DNA of 38,932 bases, from the NCBI GenBank assembly GCA_031257565.1, contig JAIROL010000136.1, positions 1-38,932 on the forward strand, given 5' to 3'. Positions 26,007 through 33,758 of the stretch are shown piece by piece. The stretch's first letter is position 1, and every line of letters begins with the position of its first letter. The notes under the pieces are model-generated. The model saw only the letters and a program-made list of their open reading frames with translations. It did not search any database and was not told the origin of the DNA. The translations under genes were made by a program, and so were the position numbers. This stretch comes from Tannerella sp. (GTDB lineage: Bacteria; Bacteroidota; Bacteroidia; Bacteroidales; Tannerellaceae).

Positions 26007-27581
26007 TTATTTAATTTCCAGCTTATCGCTCACTTCAAATTCATTATTATCCGCATCATAAAATTTATACTCCAGAAAACCAAGGCTTTGATCCGGAATA
26101 ATCTTCATATGACGGCTGTACTTCCATTGCCAGCGTTTCAACATTGAGATAAGCCCCCTTGATATGTAAGCATATACATACGGATGCACATAAAGTTTAA
26201 ACTTCTTCATATTCAATTTATTCGTCAGATTATCAAGTTTCTCTTCAAGCGTATCCGTAAACAGGATAGAAGGTTTTGAGTGACCGGTACCCAGACATGT
26301 CGGACATTTTTCCGATGTATCCATATCGAGCACGGAACGGACGCGCTGACGCGTAATCTGCATCAGGCCGAATTTACTCAACGGCAAAATATTATGACGC
26401 GCACGGTCGCGAGACATAGCCGCAGTCATCTGCTCAAACAATTTATGACGATGCGCAGCATCTGTCATATCGATAAAATCCACAACGATGATCCCCCCCA
26501 TATCGCGTAAACGCAGCTGGCGGGCTAATTCATTTACTGCGGCAATATTCACATTAAAAGAAGCTTCTTCCGGCTCGTTACCATTCTTACCGGAACGATT
26601 GCCGCTGTTGACGTCCACTACATGCATGGCCTCCGTATGCTCTATAATCAGGTAAGCGCCGTTTTTGAATGTCACCGCACGCGCAAGCGATGATTTTATC
26701 TGTTTGGTAACTGCGAAATGGTCAAATATGGGAAGTTCGCCGGTATAATGCTTGACAATGCCCTTTTGTTCCGGCGATATTAGCGTCACATAGTCAAGTA
26801 CGCTTTTATAAGCGTCGCCGTCATTGATATAAATATGCTCAAATGTAGGATTAAGGACGTCGCGCAACAAAGCTACCATCCGCGAAGTCTCCTCATAAAA
26901 CAGGGAAAGTTTTTTCGCTTTGGGCAGTTTAACTATATTATCATCAAAACGCTTTTGTAGCGTTTTCAGCTCATGATCAAGTTCAGCTACGCGCTTTCCT
27001 TCAGCAGAAGTACGTACAATCACGCCAAAATTTTTAGTTTTAACGCTTTGGATAAGCTGGCGTAAACGTACGCGTTCTTCGTTGGATTTGATTTTCGTGG
27101 ATACGGATACCTTGTCGTAGAACGGTATTAAAACAAGATTGCGTCCTGCAAACGACAGTTCTGCCGTCAATCGCGGCCCTTTGGTCGATATCGGTTCTTT
27201 TGCTATCTGAACTAAAATTTCCTCGCCGGCCGTAAGTACGTCTGTGATCTTTCCATCTTTAGAAAGCTCAGGCAGAAAAGAAAGCTTTGAATAAGGAACA
27301 TTTTTTTTATCGCCTGACAGCAGCTTTTTCAAAAATTTCTGCTGCGTATTAAAATTAGGACCAAGATCCTGATAATGAAGAAATCCTTCTTTTTTATAAC
27401 CTACATCAATAAACGCGGCATTAAGTCCCGGCAGTAACTTTTTAACTTTTCCGAAATAGATATCGCCTACGGCATAAGATTCATTACGGGTTTCTTTTTG
27501 AAACTCGACAAGAACATTATCTTCCATCACAGCGATGGATACTTCTTTAGGGGTTACATCTACGATTATATCGCTTACCAC
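26007..27581 (-). CDS. rng: Ribonuclease G/E family endoribonuclease
   Basis: 524 residues, the compact RNase G-like form with no C-terminal degradosome scaffold. An N-terminal S1-type segment (GKVKKLLPGLNAAFIDVGY) is followed by the catalytic DNase I-like region with acidic metal ligands in HVVDVNSG and IIVVDFIDM. CPTCLGTG is the zinc-link motif used for dimerisation. It processes rRNA and decays mRNA in the cytoplasm. The start at 27581 lies downstream of a pentanucleotide repeat tract. It follows HU and the tiny ribosomal-type gene, a gene order I recall as common in Bacteroidetes. Confidence 0.95.
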   Translation of the reverse strand: MVSDIIVDVTPKEVSIAVMEDNVLVEFQKETRNESYAVGDIYFGKVKKLLPGLNAAFIDVGYKKEGFLHYQDLGPNFNTQQKFLKKLLSGDKKNVPYSKLSFLPELSKDGKITDVLTAGEEILVQIAKEPISTKGPRLTAELSFAGRNLVLIPFYDKVSVSTKIKSNEERVRLRQLIQSVKTKNFGVIVRTSAEGKRVAELDHELKTLQKRFDDNIVKLPKAKKLSLFYEETSRMVALLRDVLNPTFEHIYINDGDAYKSVLDYVTLISPEQKGIVKHYTGELPIFDHFAVTKQIKSSLARAVTFKNGAYLIIEHTEAMHVVDVNSGNRSGKNGNEPEEASFNVNIAAVNELARQLRLRDMGGIIVVDFIDMTDAAHRHKLFEQMTAAMSRDRARHNILPLSKFGLMQITRQRVRSVLDMDTSEKCPTCLGTGHSKPSILFTDTLEEKLDNLTNKLNMKKFKLYVHPYVYAYISRGLISMLKRWQWKYSRHMKIIPDQSLGFLEYKFYDADNNEFEVSDKLEIK

Positions 27582-27605
27582 GTTTATCTACGCTTTACAT
27601 ATTAC

Positions 27606-27635
27606 ATAAGATAAGATAAGATAAGATAAGATAAG
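27606..27635. repeat. Simple sequence repeat: six copies of ATAAG
   Basis: Six perfect tandem ATAAG units (CTTAT on the minus strand) lie 24-54 bases upstream of the rng start. On the minus strand the units create overlapping TATCTTAT sequences that resemble a -7 box. A TTTG at 27647-27644 lies 20 bases before one of them. Slippage would shift leader length or promoter spacing in 5-base steps. Confidence 0.9.
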
Positions 27636-27640
27636 TAAAA

Positions 27641-27678
27641 GAACAAACTTAAATAACTTATCTTTATTAAGCTTGTTC
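27641..27678 (-). terminator. Terminator of the HU and small-protein genes
   Basis: On the minus strand GAACAAGCTTAA pairs with TTAAGTTTGTTC (12 pairs with one G-U) around a 14-base loop, then TTTTACTT follows. It lies about 28 bases after the small gene's stop and just before the rng promoter region. The T tract is short, so termination may be partial. Confidence 0.6.
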
Positions 27679-27705
27679 TTTCACATCCCTTTATCCCGGA
27701 CTTAT

Positions 27706-27795
27706 TTATTTCTTCTTATGTCTATTTTTTTTCAGTCTTTTTTTACGCTTATGCGTAGCCATTTTATGTCTCTTTCTTTTCTTACCGCTTGGCAT
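27706..27795 (-). CDS. AURKAIP1/COX24-domain small basic protein (bacterial mS38-like)
   Basis: 29 residues, nearly all Lys, Arg and His (KKRKRHKMATHKRKKR), from the ATG at 27795 to a TAA at 27706. This is the tiny protein family annotated in Bacteroidetes as AURKAIP1/COX24-domain, related to mitochondrial ribosomal protein mS38. It probably sits on the small ribosomal subunit. It lies between HU and rng, 23 bases after the HU stop. It is short enough to be missed by usual length cut-offs. Confidence 0.85.
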   Translation of the reverse strand: MPSGKKRKRHKMATHKRKKRLKKNRHKKK

Positions 27796-27818
27796 AATAC
27801 TTTTATTTTATATGGTTC

Positions 27819-28121
27819 TTATTTTTTCTTTTTAGATTTTTTCTTTCCGCCGGCAATAGCTTCCATAAAAGTTTTTGCAGGTTTGAATGCCGGAATATTA
27901 TGTTCAGGAATAGTTATCGTAGTATTTTTTGAAATATTACGAGCTTTTTTCTCGGCTCTTTTCTTCAAAATGAAACTGCCGAAGCCTCTCAAATAAACAT
28001 TTTCGCCTTCCTCCAAAGACTGCTTAATTGTCCCCATGTAAGAGGTAATGATGCTTAGAATCACTTTTTTCTCAACGCCTGTGCTTTTTGATATCAGGCT
28101 AATAAGTTCTGCTTTAGTCAT
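27819..28121 (-). CDS. HU/IHF-family DNA-binding protein
   Basis: 100 residues. A nucleoid protein that bends DNA. The alpha-helical N-terminus (MTKAELISLISKSTGV), GENVYLRGFGSF and the beta arm are clear. The arm tip reads ARNISKNTTI where classic HU has ARNP, so the proline that inserts into DNA is absent. The C-terminus is extended by a lysine tail (GGKKKSKKKK) that should add non-specific DNA affinity. It is encoded first in the minus-strand cluster with the tiny ribosomal-type gene and rng, and divergent from ssb. Confidence 0.93.
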   Translation of the reverse strand: MTKAELISLISKSTGVEKKVILSIITSYMGTIKQSLEEGENVYLRGFGSFILKKRAEKKARNISKNTTITIPEHNIPAFKPAKTFMEAIAGGKKKSKKKK

Positions 28122-28167
28122 GTTAAATAATTTATTAAATGAATATTACGTTCCGATTTTTGGAGTG

Positions 28168-28175
28168 CAAATATA
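28168..28175 (-). promoter_or_regulatory. -7 box for the HU gene
   Basis: TATATTTG on the minus strand matches TAnnTTTG, 46 bases before the HU ATG. The -33 position has only a weak TTTC-like match. The rest of the 272-base HU-ssb gap is very AT-rich with no gene seen. Confidence 0.5.
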
Positions 28176-28330
28176 CTACTTTTCCATGACAGAGAAAAAA
28201 AAATGACTTTTTTTTTTGTGTTAAATCAACTTTTATCTTCTTCCTTAGCAAAAAAATGACCTGATTAAGTTTGATTTAACGGAATAAAAACAAGCAAACC
28301 AATCAAATATCAACAAAAAAGAATATAAAT

Positions 28331-28361
28331 TTTGGATAATAAAAAATAGTTCATACATTTG
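28331..28361 (+). promoter_or_regulatory. Promoter of ssb
   Basis: TTTG at 28331-28334, a 19-base spacer, then TACATTTG at 28354-28361: a full match to the Bacteroidetes consensus, 32 bases before the ssb ATG. Confidence 0.8.
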
Positions 28362-28393
28362 TACATATTTATCATTTATTAAATATTAATATT

Positions 28394-28846
28394 ATGTCAT
28401 TGAATAAAGTTATTTTAATTGGCAATGCAGGAAAGGACCCCGACGTACGTTATTTTGATAACGGAAATGCCCTGGCCAACTTTCCGCTGGCAACATCCGA
28501 GCGCGGATATAAGCTTGCAAACGGAACAGAAGTCCCCGAACGCACCGAGTGGCACAATATTGTGGCCTCTCGCGATCGCGCGCAATTTGTTGAAAAATAC
28601 GTAAAGAAAGGCTCTTCCGTTTACGTTGAAGGCAAAATACGCACACGTAATTATGATGATAAGGACGGCATTAAGCGCTATATTACGGAAATATATGCCG
28701 ACCGTATCGAATTCTACTCAACCGGTAGCGGACGGCGTGACGGCGCGAATGAAAGCGGTACAACCGCATTGACCGACCCCGTTAACCCTCCTGCACCCGC
28801 CGACATTCCGGCAGTGTCGGATCAGGCTGACGATCTGCCGTTTTAA
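28394..28846 (+). CDS. ssb: Single-stranded DNA-binding protein
   Basis: 150 residues. The OB fold starts SLNKVILIGNAGKDPDVRYF and contains EWHNIVASRDRAQFVEKYVKKGSSVYVEG, typical of Ssb. The acidic C-terminal tip DDLPF is the docking peptide for partner proteins such as the RecQ and RecJ encoded earlier in the window. A strong promoter precedes it, and gldE begins 24 bases after the stop, so ssb probably leads the gldE-gldD-PPTase transcript. Confidence 0.97.
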   Translation: MSLNKVILIGNAGKDPDVRYFDNGNALANFPLATSERGYKLANGTEVPERTEWHNIVASRDRAQFVEKYVKKGSSVYVEGKIRTRNYDDKDGIKRYITEIYADRIEFYSTGSGRRDGANESGTTALTDPVNPPAPADIPAVSDQADDLPF

Positions 28847-28870
28847 AAGTACTAACTAATAAATCAGACG

Positions 28871-30172
28871 TTGGAATCAGACGATTATTATCCGAGATCG
28901 CTGCTGCAATTAGCCGACAACGGAATTATTGCGGATTTTGCAGCAGCATTTGGCATCATTTTCATTTTACTTTGTTTCGCTACAATTTTATCCGCCGCCG
29001 AAAATGCCCTGTCTAACCTGACGCAGGAAGACATGAGCAAGGTGGAAGAAAGCCGCTCGGCAAGAGATAAAATCGTAATTTACCTGTCCGAACATCTGCG
29101 AATGATGAAAGCTTCATGCAGCATGATCTATGCTGTTATTATCATAGCGGTCACTACTTTGTGCATATACGGAATAAACATGCTGGGCATAGTTACGCTT
29201 CCGTTCTCTTTTCTTATCGCATCGCTCTCGGCCTTACTGTTGTGGTTCATTTTCTATGGCATTGCGCCAAAGTCTCTGTCAAATTATAAGCTGACTACAG
29301 CGCGCGTCATGGCGCCATTACTCAGGATCATCATTAAAACAGGAACGCCGTTTTTACGTATGACGCCCATACCTGTGGAAAATTTTGAAGACGATACGCC
29401 CAGAAAAAAACAGGTTCCACTTGCCAACGAAGCCCCGAACGACATGTATGAAGAAAAAGAAATGCTTGAGGAAATCATTCATTTCTATAATAAAAAAGCC
29501 AACGAGATCATGACTCCCCGTACGGATATGGAAGCGATAGAAATAAAAAGTCACCTCAAAGATGCGATCGATATCATTGTTAAATCCGGTTATTCGCGAA
29601 TCCCCGTATATGAAGACAATGAAGACAATATCAAAGGGATTCTTTTTGCCAAGGACATTATCCCTTTGCTTAACAATCCGGAAGATTCCAAATGGCAGTC
29701 CCTTATGCGCAAACCTTTTTTTGTTCCGGAAACAAAGAAAATATATGACTTGCTGGACGAATTGCGGTCAAGCAAAACACATATGGCCATTATCGTCGAC
29801 GAGTTCGGATGTACTTCCGGATTAGTAACCATGGAAGACATCATTGAAGAAATTATCGGAGATATTTCCGACGAATATGACGAAGATGAAGATTCGTTCG
29901 TTTCATTACCCGATGGCAGCTATATCTTCGAAGGAAAAACCCAGCTGAATGATTTCTTCCGCGAAACAGGTATTCCTCCGTCGGATTTCAGCGAACATAC
30001 CGAAGAAGCGGAAACGCTGACCGGACTTATGCTTGCCATCAAAGGCGCTCTACCGCCCCGACGCGAAGTCATTGATTATAAAGACTACCGGTTCCGCATA
30101 CTCGAAGCGGACGGACGACGCGTACTGAAAGTAAAAATCAGTATAATTCCGCAAAAAGAAGAGAAAAAATAA
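28871..30172 (+). CDS. gldE: Gliding-motility-associated protein GldE (CBS/transporter-associated domain membrane protein)
   Basis: 433 residues beginning with a TTG at 28871; an in-frame stop lies a few codons upstream and the next Met is well inside the first membrane region. Three or four membrane helices (about residues 15-140, a CNNM/DUF21-like domain) are followed by a CBS pair (about 205-330) and a C-terminal transporter-associated domain. The hemolysin-C/CorC-like architecture directly followed by gldD identifies it as GldE. In flavobacteria it is linked to gliding and type IX secretion. Its exact activity is not established. Confidence 0.9.
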   Translation: MESDDYYPRSLLQLADNGIIADFAAAFGIIFILLCFATILSAAENALSNLTQEDMSKVEESRSARDKIVIYLSEHLRMMKASCSMIYAVIIIAVTTLCIYGINMLGIVTLPFSFLIASLSALLLWFIFYGIAPKSLSNYKLTTARVMAPLLRIIIKTGTPFLRMTPIPVENFEDDTPRKKQVPLANEAPNDMYEEKEMLEEIIHFYNKKANEIMTPRTDMEAIEIKSHLKDAIDIIVKSGYSRIPVYEDNEDNIKGILFAKDIIPLLNNPEDSKWQSLMRKPFFVPETKKIYDLLDELRSSKTHMAIIVDEFGCTSGLVTMEDIIEEIIGDISDEYDEDEDSFVSLPDGSYIFEGKTQLNDFFRETGIPPSDFSEHTEEAETLTGLMLAIKGALPPRREVIDYKDYRFRILEADGRRVLKVKISIIPQKEEKK

Positions 30173-30174
30173 AA

Positions 30175-30753
30175 ATGATCATGCGAAACATCATTTCATT
30201 TCTTATCTTCATGTCCATACTGTTTTCATGTACAAGAAATTATACGCCCAGACCGAGAGGTTTCCTTCGTATAGAACTGCCTGCTGCACAATATACAGCG
30301 CTTGATCAGACCGGACTGCCGTACACTTTCTCCGTATCCCGACAGTCGATAATCGAGTTACCTCCGGCAGACAGCGCCCCGAATTGGATGAATATCGATT
30401 ATCCCGGCTTACATGCTAAAATATATTGCAGTTACAAACAGATAACGCATTCGACGCTTCACGAATACGCAGACGAATGCTTTAAACTTGCCGAACGGGC
30501 AGCCGGAAATGCCGACGCTATTACGGAAAAGCGCTATGAGAACAAAGAAAACAAAGTCTACGGCGCTCTATTCCTGATCGAGGGAGAATCGGTATCGCCC
30601 GTCCAGTTCATGCTGACCGACAGCATGAAGCGCTTCTTTCGCGGAGCATTGTATTATAAGGATAAATCGAATGTAGACTCCGTTGCGCCTGTTACCGAAT
30701 ATATAAAGAATGATATCATCGAACTTATTCAAACGTTTCACTGGAAAAAATAA
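30175..30753 (+). CDS. gldD: Gliding-motility lipoprotein GldD
   Basis: 192 residues. The signal peptide ends at a lipobox ILFSC near residue 18. YTPRPRGFLRIELP just after it is the GldD signature. GldD is a lipoprotein required with the other Gld proteins for gliding and type IX protein secretion in flavobacteria; non-gliding Bacteroidales keep it, presumably for secretion. It begins 2 bases after gldE, and its stop overlaps the PPTase start by 1 base. Confidence 0.92.
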   Translation: MIMRNIISFLIFMSILFSCTRNYTPRPRGFLRIELPAAQYTALDQTGLPYTFSVSRQSIIELPPADSAPNWMNIDYPGLHAKIYCSYKQITHSTLHEYADECFKLAERAAGNADAITEKRYENKENKVYGALFLIEGESVSPVQFMLTDSMKRFFRGALYYKDKSNVDSVAPVTEYIKNDIIELIQTFHWKK

Positions 30754-31409
30754 TGCCCCTGTTATATACTCGCAAATCACCGGTCATGGGTATATGGAAA
30801 TCTACAGAAACATGGCAAAATATGTTGGAATCTTTTCCGAATAAAGAAATTTATTCGCATGATGTTCACAAAATACAGTCGGACAAACGGAAACAGGAAT
30901 GGCTTGCCATACGATTACTGTTAAAACATTTATCCGGTTCGGAAATCCCAATAAGTTATCATGAGAACGGAGCGCCATTCCTGCATGGATACCCTTATCA
31001 TATCAGCATTTCACATACGGTCGATTATGCCGCTATGATCCTGAGTAAAAATCCATATCCCGGCATCGATATCGAATACCGTTCGGAACGGGCATGGAAA
31101 CTGCGTAATAAATATATGGGCGAAAAGGAACAGGAAATGTTTGCCTCACTCTATAACGATCAACAAACCGACGACAATAAGCGTTTCAGACATGCGGAAC
31201 TTGCCACAGTATGCTGGTGCGCCAAAGAAACTGCATATAAAGCCCTCCGGAAAACCGAAGTGGATTTTATAGAACATCTTCATGTATTGCCCTTTACGCT
31301 ATCTGAAAAAGGCAGTTTCCCACTGAAAGAAACCAAAACGTCCAAACAGGAAATATTTAATATTCACTACCGGATAACCGAAGATTTTATAATAACATGG
31401 AAAGAATAA
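30753..31409 (+). CDS. 4'-phosphopantetheinyl transferase superfamily protein
   Basis: 218 residues, Sfp-like length. It transfers phosphopantetheine from CoA to a carrier protein Ser. PYHISISHT, the motif PGIDIEY (Asp and Glu for Mg) and the C-terminal WCAKETAYKAL (W-x-x-KE-A-K) are all present. It should activate acyl or peptidyl carrier proteins; the partner is not in the window. It is coupled to gldD by a 1-base overlap, an order I recall in other Bacteroidales. Confidence 0.92.
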   Translation: MPLLYTRKSPVMGIWKSTETWQNMLESFPNKEIYSHDVHKIQSDKRKQEWLAIRLLLKHLSGSEIPISYHENGAPFLHGYPYHISISHTVDYAAMILSKNPYPGIDIEYRSERAWKLRNKYMGEKEQEMFASLYNDQQTDDNKRFRHAELATVCWCAKETAYKALRKTEVDFIEHLHVLPFTLSEKGSFPLKETKTSKQEIFNIHYRITEDFIITWKE

Positions 31410-31483
31410 AAGGCGCTCCGGCCCTGCTTAGGAAAAATTACGAAGATTACATGAATGTATTAACCGGAAAAACCGTCGTATAA
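31397..31483 (+). CDS. Possible 28-residue small ORF overlapping the PPTase end
   Basis: An ATG at 31397 inside the last codons of the PPTase gene opens 28 codons (begins MERIKGAPALLRKNYEDYM) and stops at 31483. The composition is protein-like, and it lies in a 174-base gap. I do not recognise it. It may be a translationally coupled small protein, a gene remnant or chance. Confidence 0.3.
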   Translation: MERIKGAPALLRKNYEDYMNVLTGKTVV

Positions 31484-31552
31484 TCAATCGCATCAAATAT
31501 ATAAGTCATACCGTTCATTAAAATTCAATTATGAATAATCGCATAAAAACGC

Positions 31553-31560
31553 TAACTTTG
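31553..31560 (+). promoter_or_regulatory. -7 box ahead of the DUF4271-hemD block
   Basis: TAACTTTG matches TAnnTTTG, 24 bases before the ATG at 31584. The -33 position is poorly matched. Confidence 0.5.
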
Positions 31561-31583
31561 CGGCAAAATTCATAAAAAGTCTG

Positions 31584-32315
31584 ATGAACGGCGCCGAATT
31601 TGAAGGATATACCGGCATATATCTCCACGATACAACGTTTTCGAACGACATAATGCTGGTTATTGTGCTGATCCTGCTGTCGGCATTTGCGCTGATATTC
31701 CGCCTGAATGTTCCCTTATTCGGTAAAATGATAAATAATATCAGCGCCGGAGAACAAAGGCAAAGTATTTTTGAAACGACAGCGAAAGACAGCTTTCTGT
31801 TTAATGCATTCATGACATTTCAAACGCTCCTTTTGTGCAGTATTTACATCTTTTTCGTCGCCGTTAAATACAAATATTTTATAAAACAGAATATATTGAC
31901 AACGCTCGTTTCAACAGGCATACTATTTGTTTCTCTTTTCATCTTCTATATGCTAAAGAAGGCTTTGTATGCCATATTCGGACATATATTCGCCGAAAAA
32001 TCCGCATACAGAATGATGTTCACAAATTATCAGGCGCTCGTTTGCACCTGGGGCGTCTTTTTGTATATTCCGGTTTTATGGATATTATTAACAGGGGAAT
32101 ATCTATTAATAGCAACCGCCATCATGGTTATCAGCTATTTAGCATTTAGAGCAATACTTATATTCAGATTTATTCATATCTTTTTTAATAAAAATACGGG
32201 GTTATTGTTTTTAAGTTTGTACCTTTGCGCCCAAGAAATTATACCATTGGTATTTTTATACGAGGGTTTGATTTATATGTATAATATTATCGAGATAAAT
32301 AATATATGGCAGTGA
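31584..32315 (+). CDS. DUF4271 domain membrane protein
   Basis: 243 residues with about six hydrophobic segments. The N-terminal part (DTTFSNDIMLVIVLILL) and the following F-rich helices match DUF4271, a Bacteroidetes membrane family of unknown function regularly found just before hemD. The C-terminus overlaps hemD by 10 bases. No catalytic motif is seen. A link to haem synthesis is suggested by position only. Confidence 0.85.
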   Translation: MNGAEFEGYTGIYLHDTTFSNDIMLVIVLILLSAFALIFRLNVPLFGKMINNISAGEQRQSIFETTAKDSFLFNAFMTFQTLLLCSIYIFFVAVKYKYFIKQNILTTLVSTGILFVSLFIFYMLKKALYAIFGHIFAEKSAYRMMFTNYQALVCTWGVFLYIPVLWILLTGEYLLIATAIMVISYLAFRAILIFRFIHIFFNKNTGLLFLSLYLCAQEIIPLVFLYEGLIYMYNIIEINNIWQ

Positions 32316-33073
32316 CTATCAAAAAAATGTTGGTATCCCAACCTCAACCGACCTCGAGTAAATCACCTTATTTTGACATTGCGAAAAAATATGGCGTAGA
32401 AATCGATTTTAGACCGTTTATCAAAGTAGAACCATTATCTACAAAAGAGTTCAGACAGCAGAGAGTGTCTATTCCGGATTACAACGCTATTATTTTCACA
32501 GCACGCACGGCAGTGGATCATTTTTTCAATTTATGCGAAGAATTACGTATTACCATTCCGGAAACGATGAAGTATTTCTGTATGACTGAAACAATTGCCG
32601 TTTATCTGCAGAAATATATCATCTATCGCAAACGTAAGGTATTTTTCAGTCCGAGCGGACATATGGAAGATCTGGTGAAGTTAGCGGCAAAACATCCGAA
32701 AGAGAAGTACCTGATTCCTGTTTCGGACGTCCATAAAGACGACCTGATGGTATGTCTGGACACAAAAAAAATCCACTACAAAACAGCTATCATGTATCGT
32801 ACAGTCAGTAATAGTTTTACAAATGAAGAAACGTTCGATTATGACATGTTGTTATTTTTCAGTCCGTCAGGAATTTCGTCTTTGTTGAAAAATTTTCCCA
32901 AATTTAAACAAAAAGAGATCCGCATAGGATGCTTCGGGCCGACAACAGCCAAAGCTGCTGTTGACGCCGGGCTTCGCCTTGACATTGAAGCGCCGACTCC
33001 GGAGGCGCCGTCTATGACTGCTGCCCTTGAGCAATATTTAAAAAAAGAAATGAGTAATAGCGCTGAAAAATGA
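32306..33073 (+). CDS. hemD: Uroporphyrinogen-III synthase
   Basis: 255 residues with the two-lobed HemD pattern. MLVSQPQP opens domain 1, YNAIIFTARTAVDHFF and YFCMTETIAVYLQKY are typical, and LLFFSPSGISSLLKNF with GCFGPTTAKAA mark domain 2. It cyclises hydroxymethylbilane to uroporphyrinogen III for haem and corrinoid synthesis. Sequence conservation in this family is low, but the SPSG and GPTTA features and the conserved place before rnpA make the call firm. It overlaps both neighbours. Confidence 0.92.
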   Translation: MAVTIKKMLVSQPQPTSSKSPYFDIAKKYGVEIDFRPFIKVEPLSTKEFRQQRVSIPDYNAIIFTARTAVDHFFNLCEELRITIPETMKYFCMTETIAVYLQKYIIYRKRKVFFSPSGHMEDLVKLAAKHPKEKYLIPVSDVHKDDLMVCLDTKKIHYKTAIMYRTVSNSFTNEETFDYDMLLFFSPSGISSLLKNFPKFKQKEIRIGCFGPTTAKAAVDAGLRLDIEAPTPEAPSMTAALEQYLKKEMSNSAEK

Positions 33074-33480
33074 CGGAGGACGCTGAAAGGAAATTCTTTC
33101 CTAAAAGCGAACGTCTGTTTTTAAAAAAAGATATTGACAGATTGTTCAACAGCGGACAATCATTTATATCATATCCTTTGCGAGTAGTATATTTGTCGGA
33201 CGTCGGAGATAATTCCTCACAGTCCGGCATTTCTGTTCTGGTAAGCGTTCCCAAAAAACGCATCAAGCGTGCAGTAAAGCGTAATCGCATCAAACGGCTT
33301 ATCCGCGAAACCTTCAGGCTGAATAAACGCGTAATAATCCCCCATTATAGATTAAACGGCAAATATCTGCACATAGCATTCATGTATGTCTGCAACGAAG
33401 TATTATCCTGTACGGACATAGAAAAAGCAATGCTCAAAGCATTGAAAAACATTTGCATAAAAGAAAATAAAGGCGAATGA
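33070..33480 (+). CDS. rnpA: Ribonuclease P protein component
   Basis: 136 residues. The basic RNA-binding signature [19 protein letters not shown] is clear and the N-terminal [17 protein letters not shown] is typical. It assists the RNase P RNA in 5' maturation of tRNAs. The ATG overlaps the hemD stop by 4 bases and the stop overlaps yidD by 4. The gene is not next to rpmH, its usual neighbour in many other bacteria. Confidence 0.94.
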   Translation: MTEDAERKFFPKSERLFLKKDIDRLFNSGQSFISYPLRVVYLSDVGDNSSQSGISVLVSVPKKRIKRAVKRNRIKRLIRETFRLNKRVIIPHYRLNGKYLHIAFMYVCNEVLSCTDIEKAMLKALKNICIKENKGE

Positions 33481-33698
33481 AACAACTGCTGACAATACTG
33501 TTTTTGTTACCGGTCTATTTCTATCGGTACTGTATATCCCCCCTGACCCCGGCAAGTTGCAGATATACTCCGACATGTTCCGAATATGCTATCCGGGCGT
33601 TAAAAAAATACGGCCCGTTAAAAGGCGGCCGGTTAACTATAAAACGCCTTATGCGATGCCATCCGTGGGGAGGTTGCGGATATGATCCGGTACCTTGA
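33477..33698 (+). CDS. yidD: Membrane protein insertion efficiency factor YidD
   Basis: 73 residues. An N-terminal amphipathic helix leads into the hallmark [19 protein letters not shown] and then [13 protein letters not shown]. It helps insertion of inner-membrane proteins by YidC. It overlaps rnpA by 4 bases, a pairing found widely in bacteria. Confidence 0.95.
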   Translation: MKQLLTILFLLPVYFYRYCISPLTPASCRYTPTCSEYAIRALKKYGPLKGGRLTIKRLMRCHPWGGCGYDPVP

Positions 33699-33758
33699 CG
33701 ATCAGGTAACCAAATATCCATCTTGTAAAGCGGAATAAATTGATAATGGCCCTTATTC

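Noticed and set aside
27606-27635. Short repeat array as a CRISPR
   Set aside because: Units are 5 bases with no spacers; it is a simple sequence repeat. No CRISPR array or cas gene was seen anywhere in the window.
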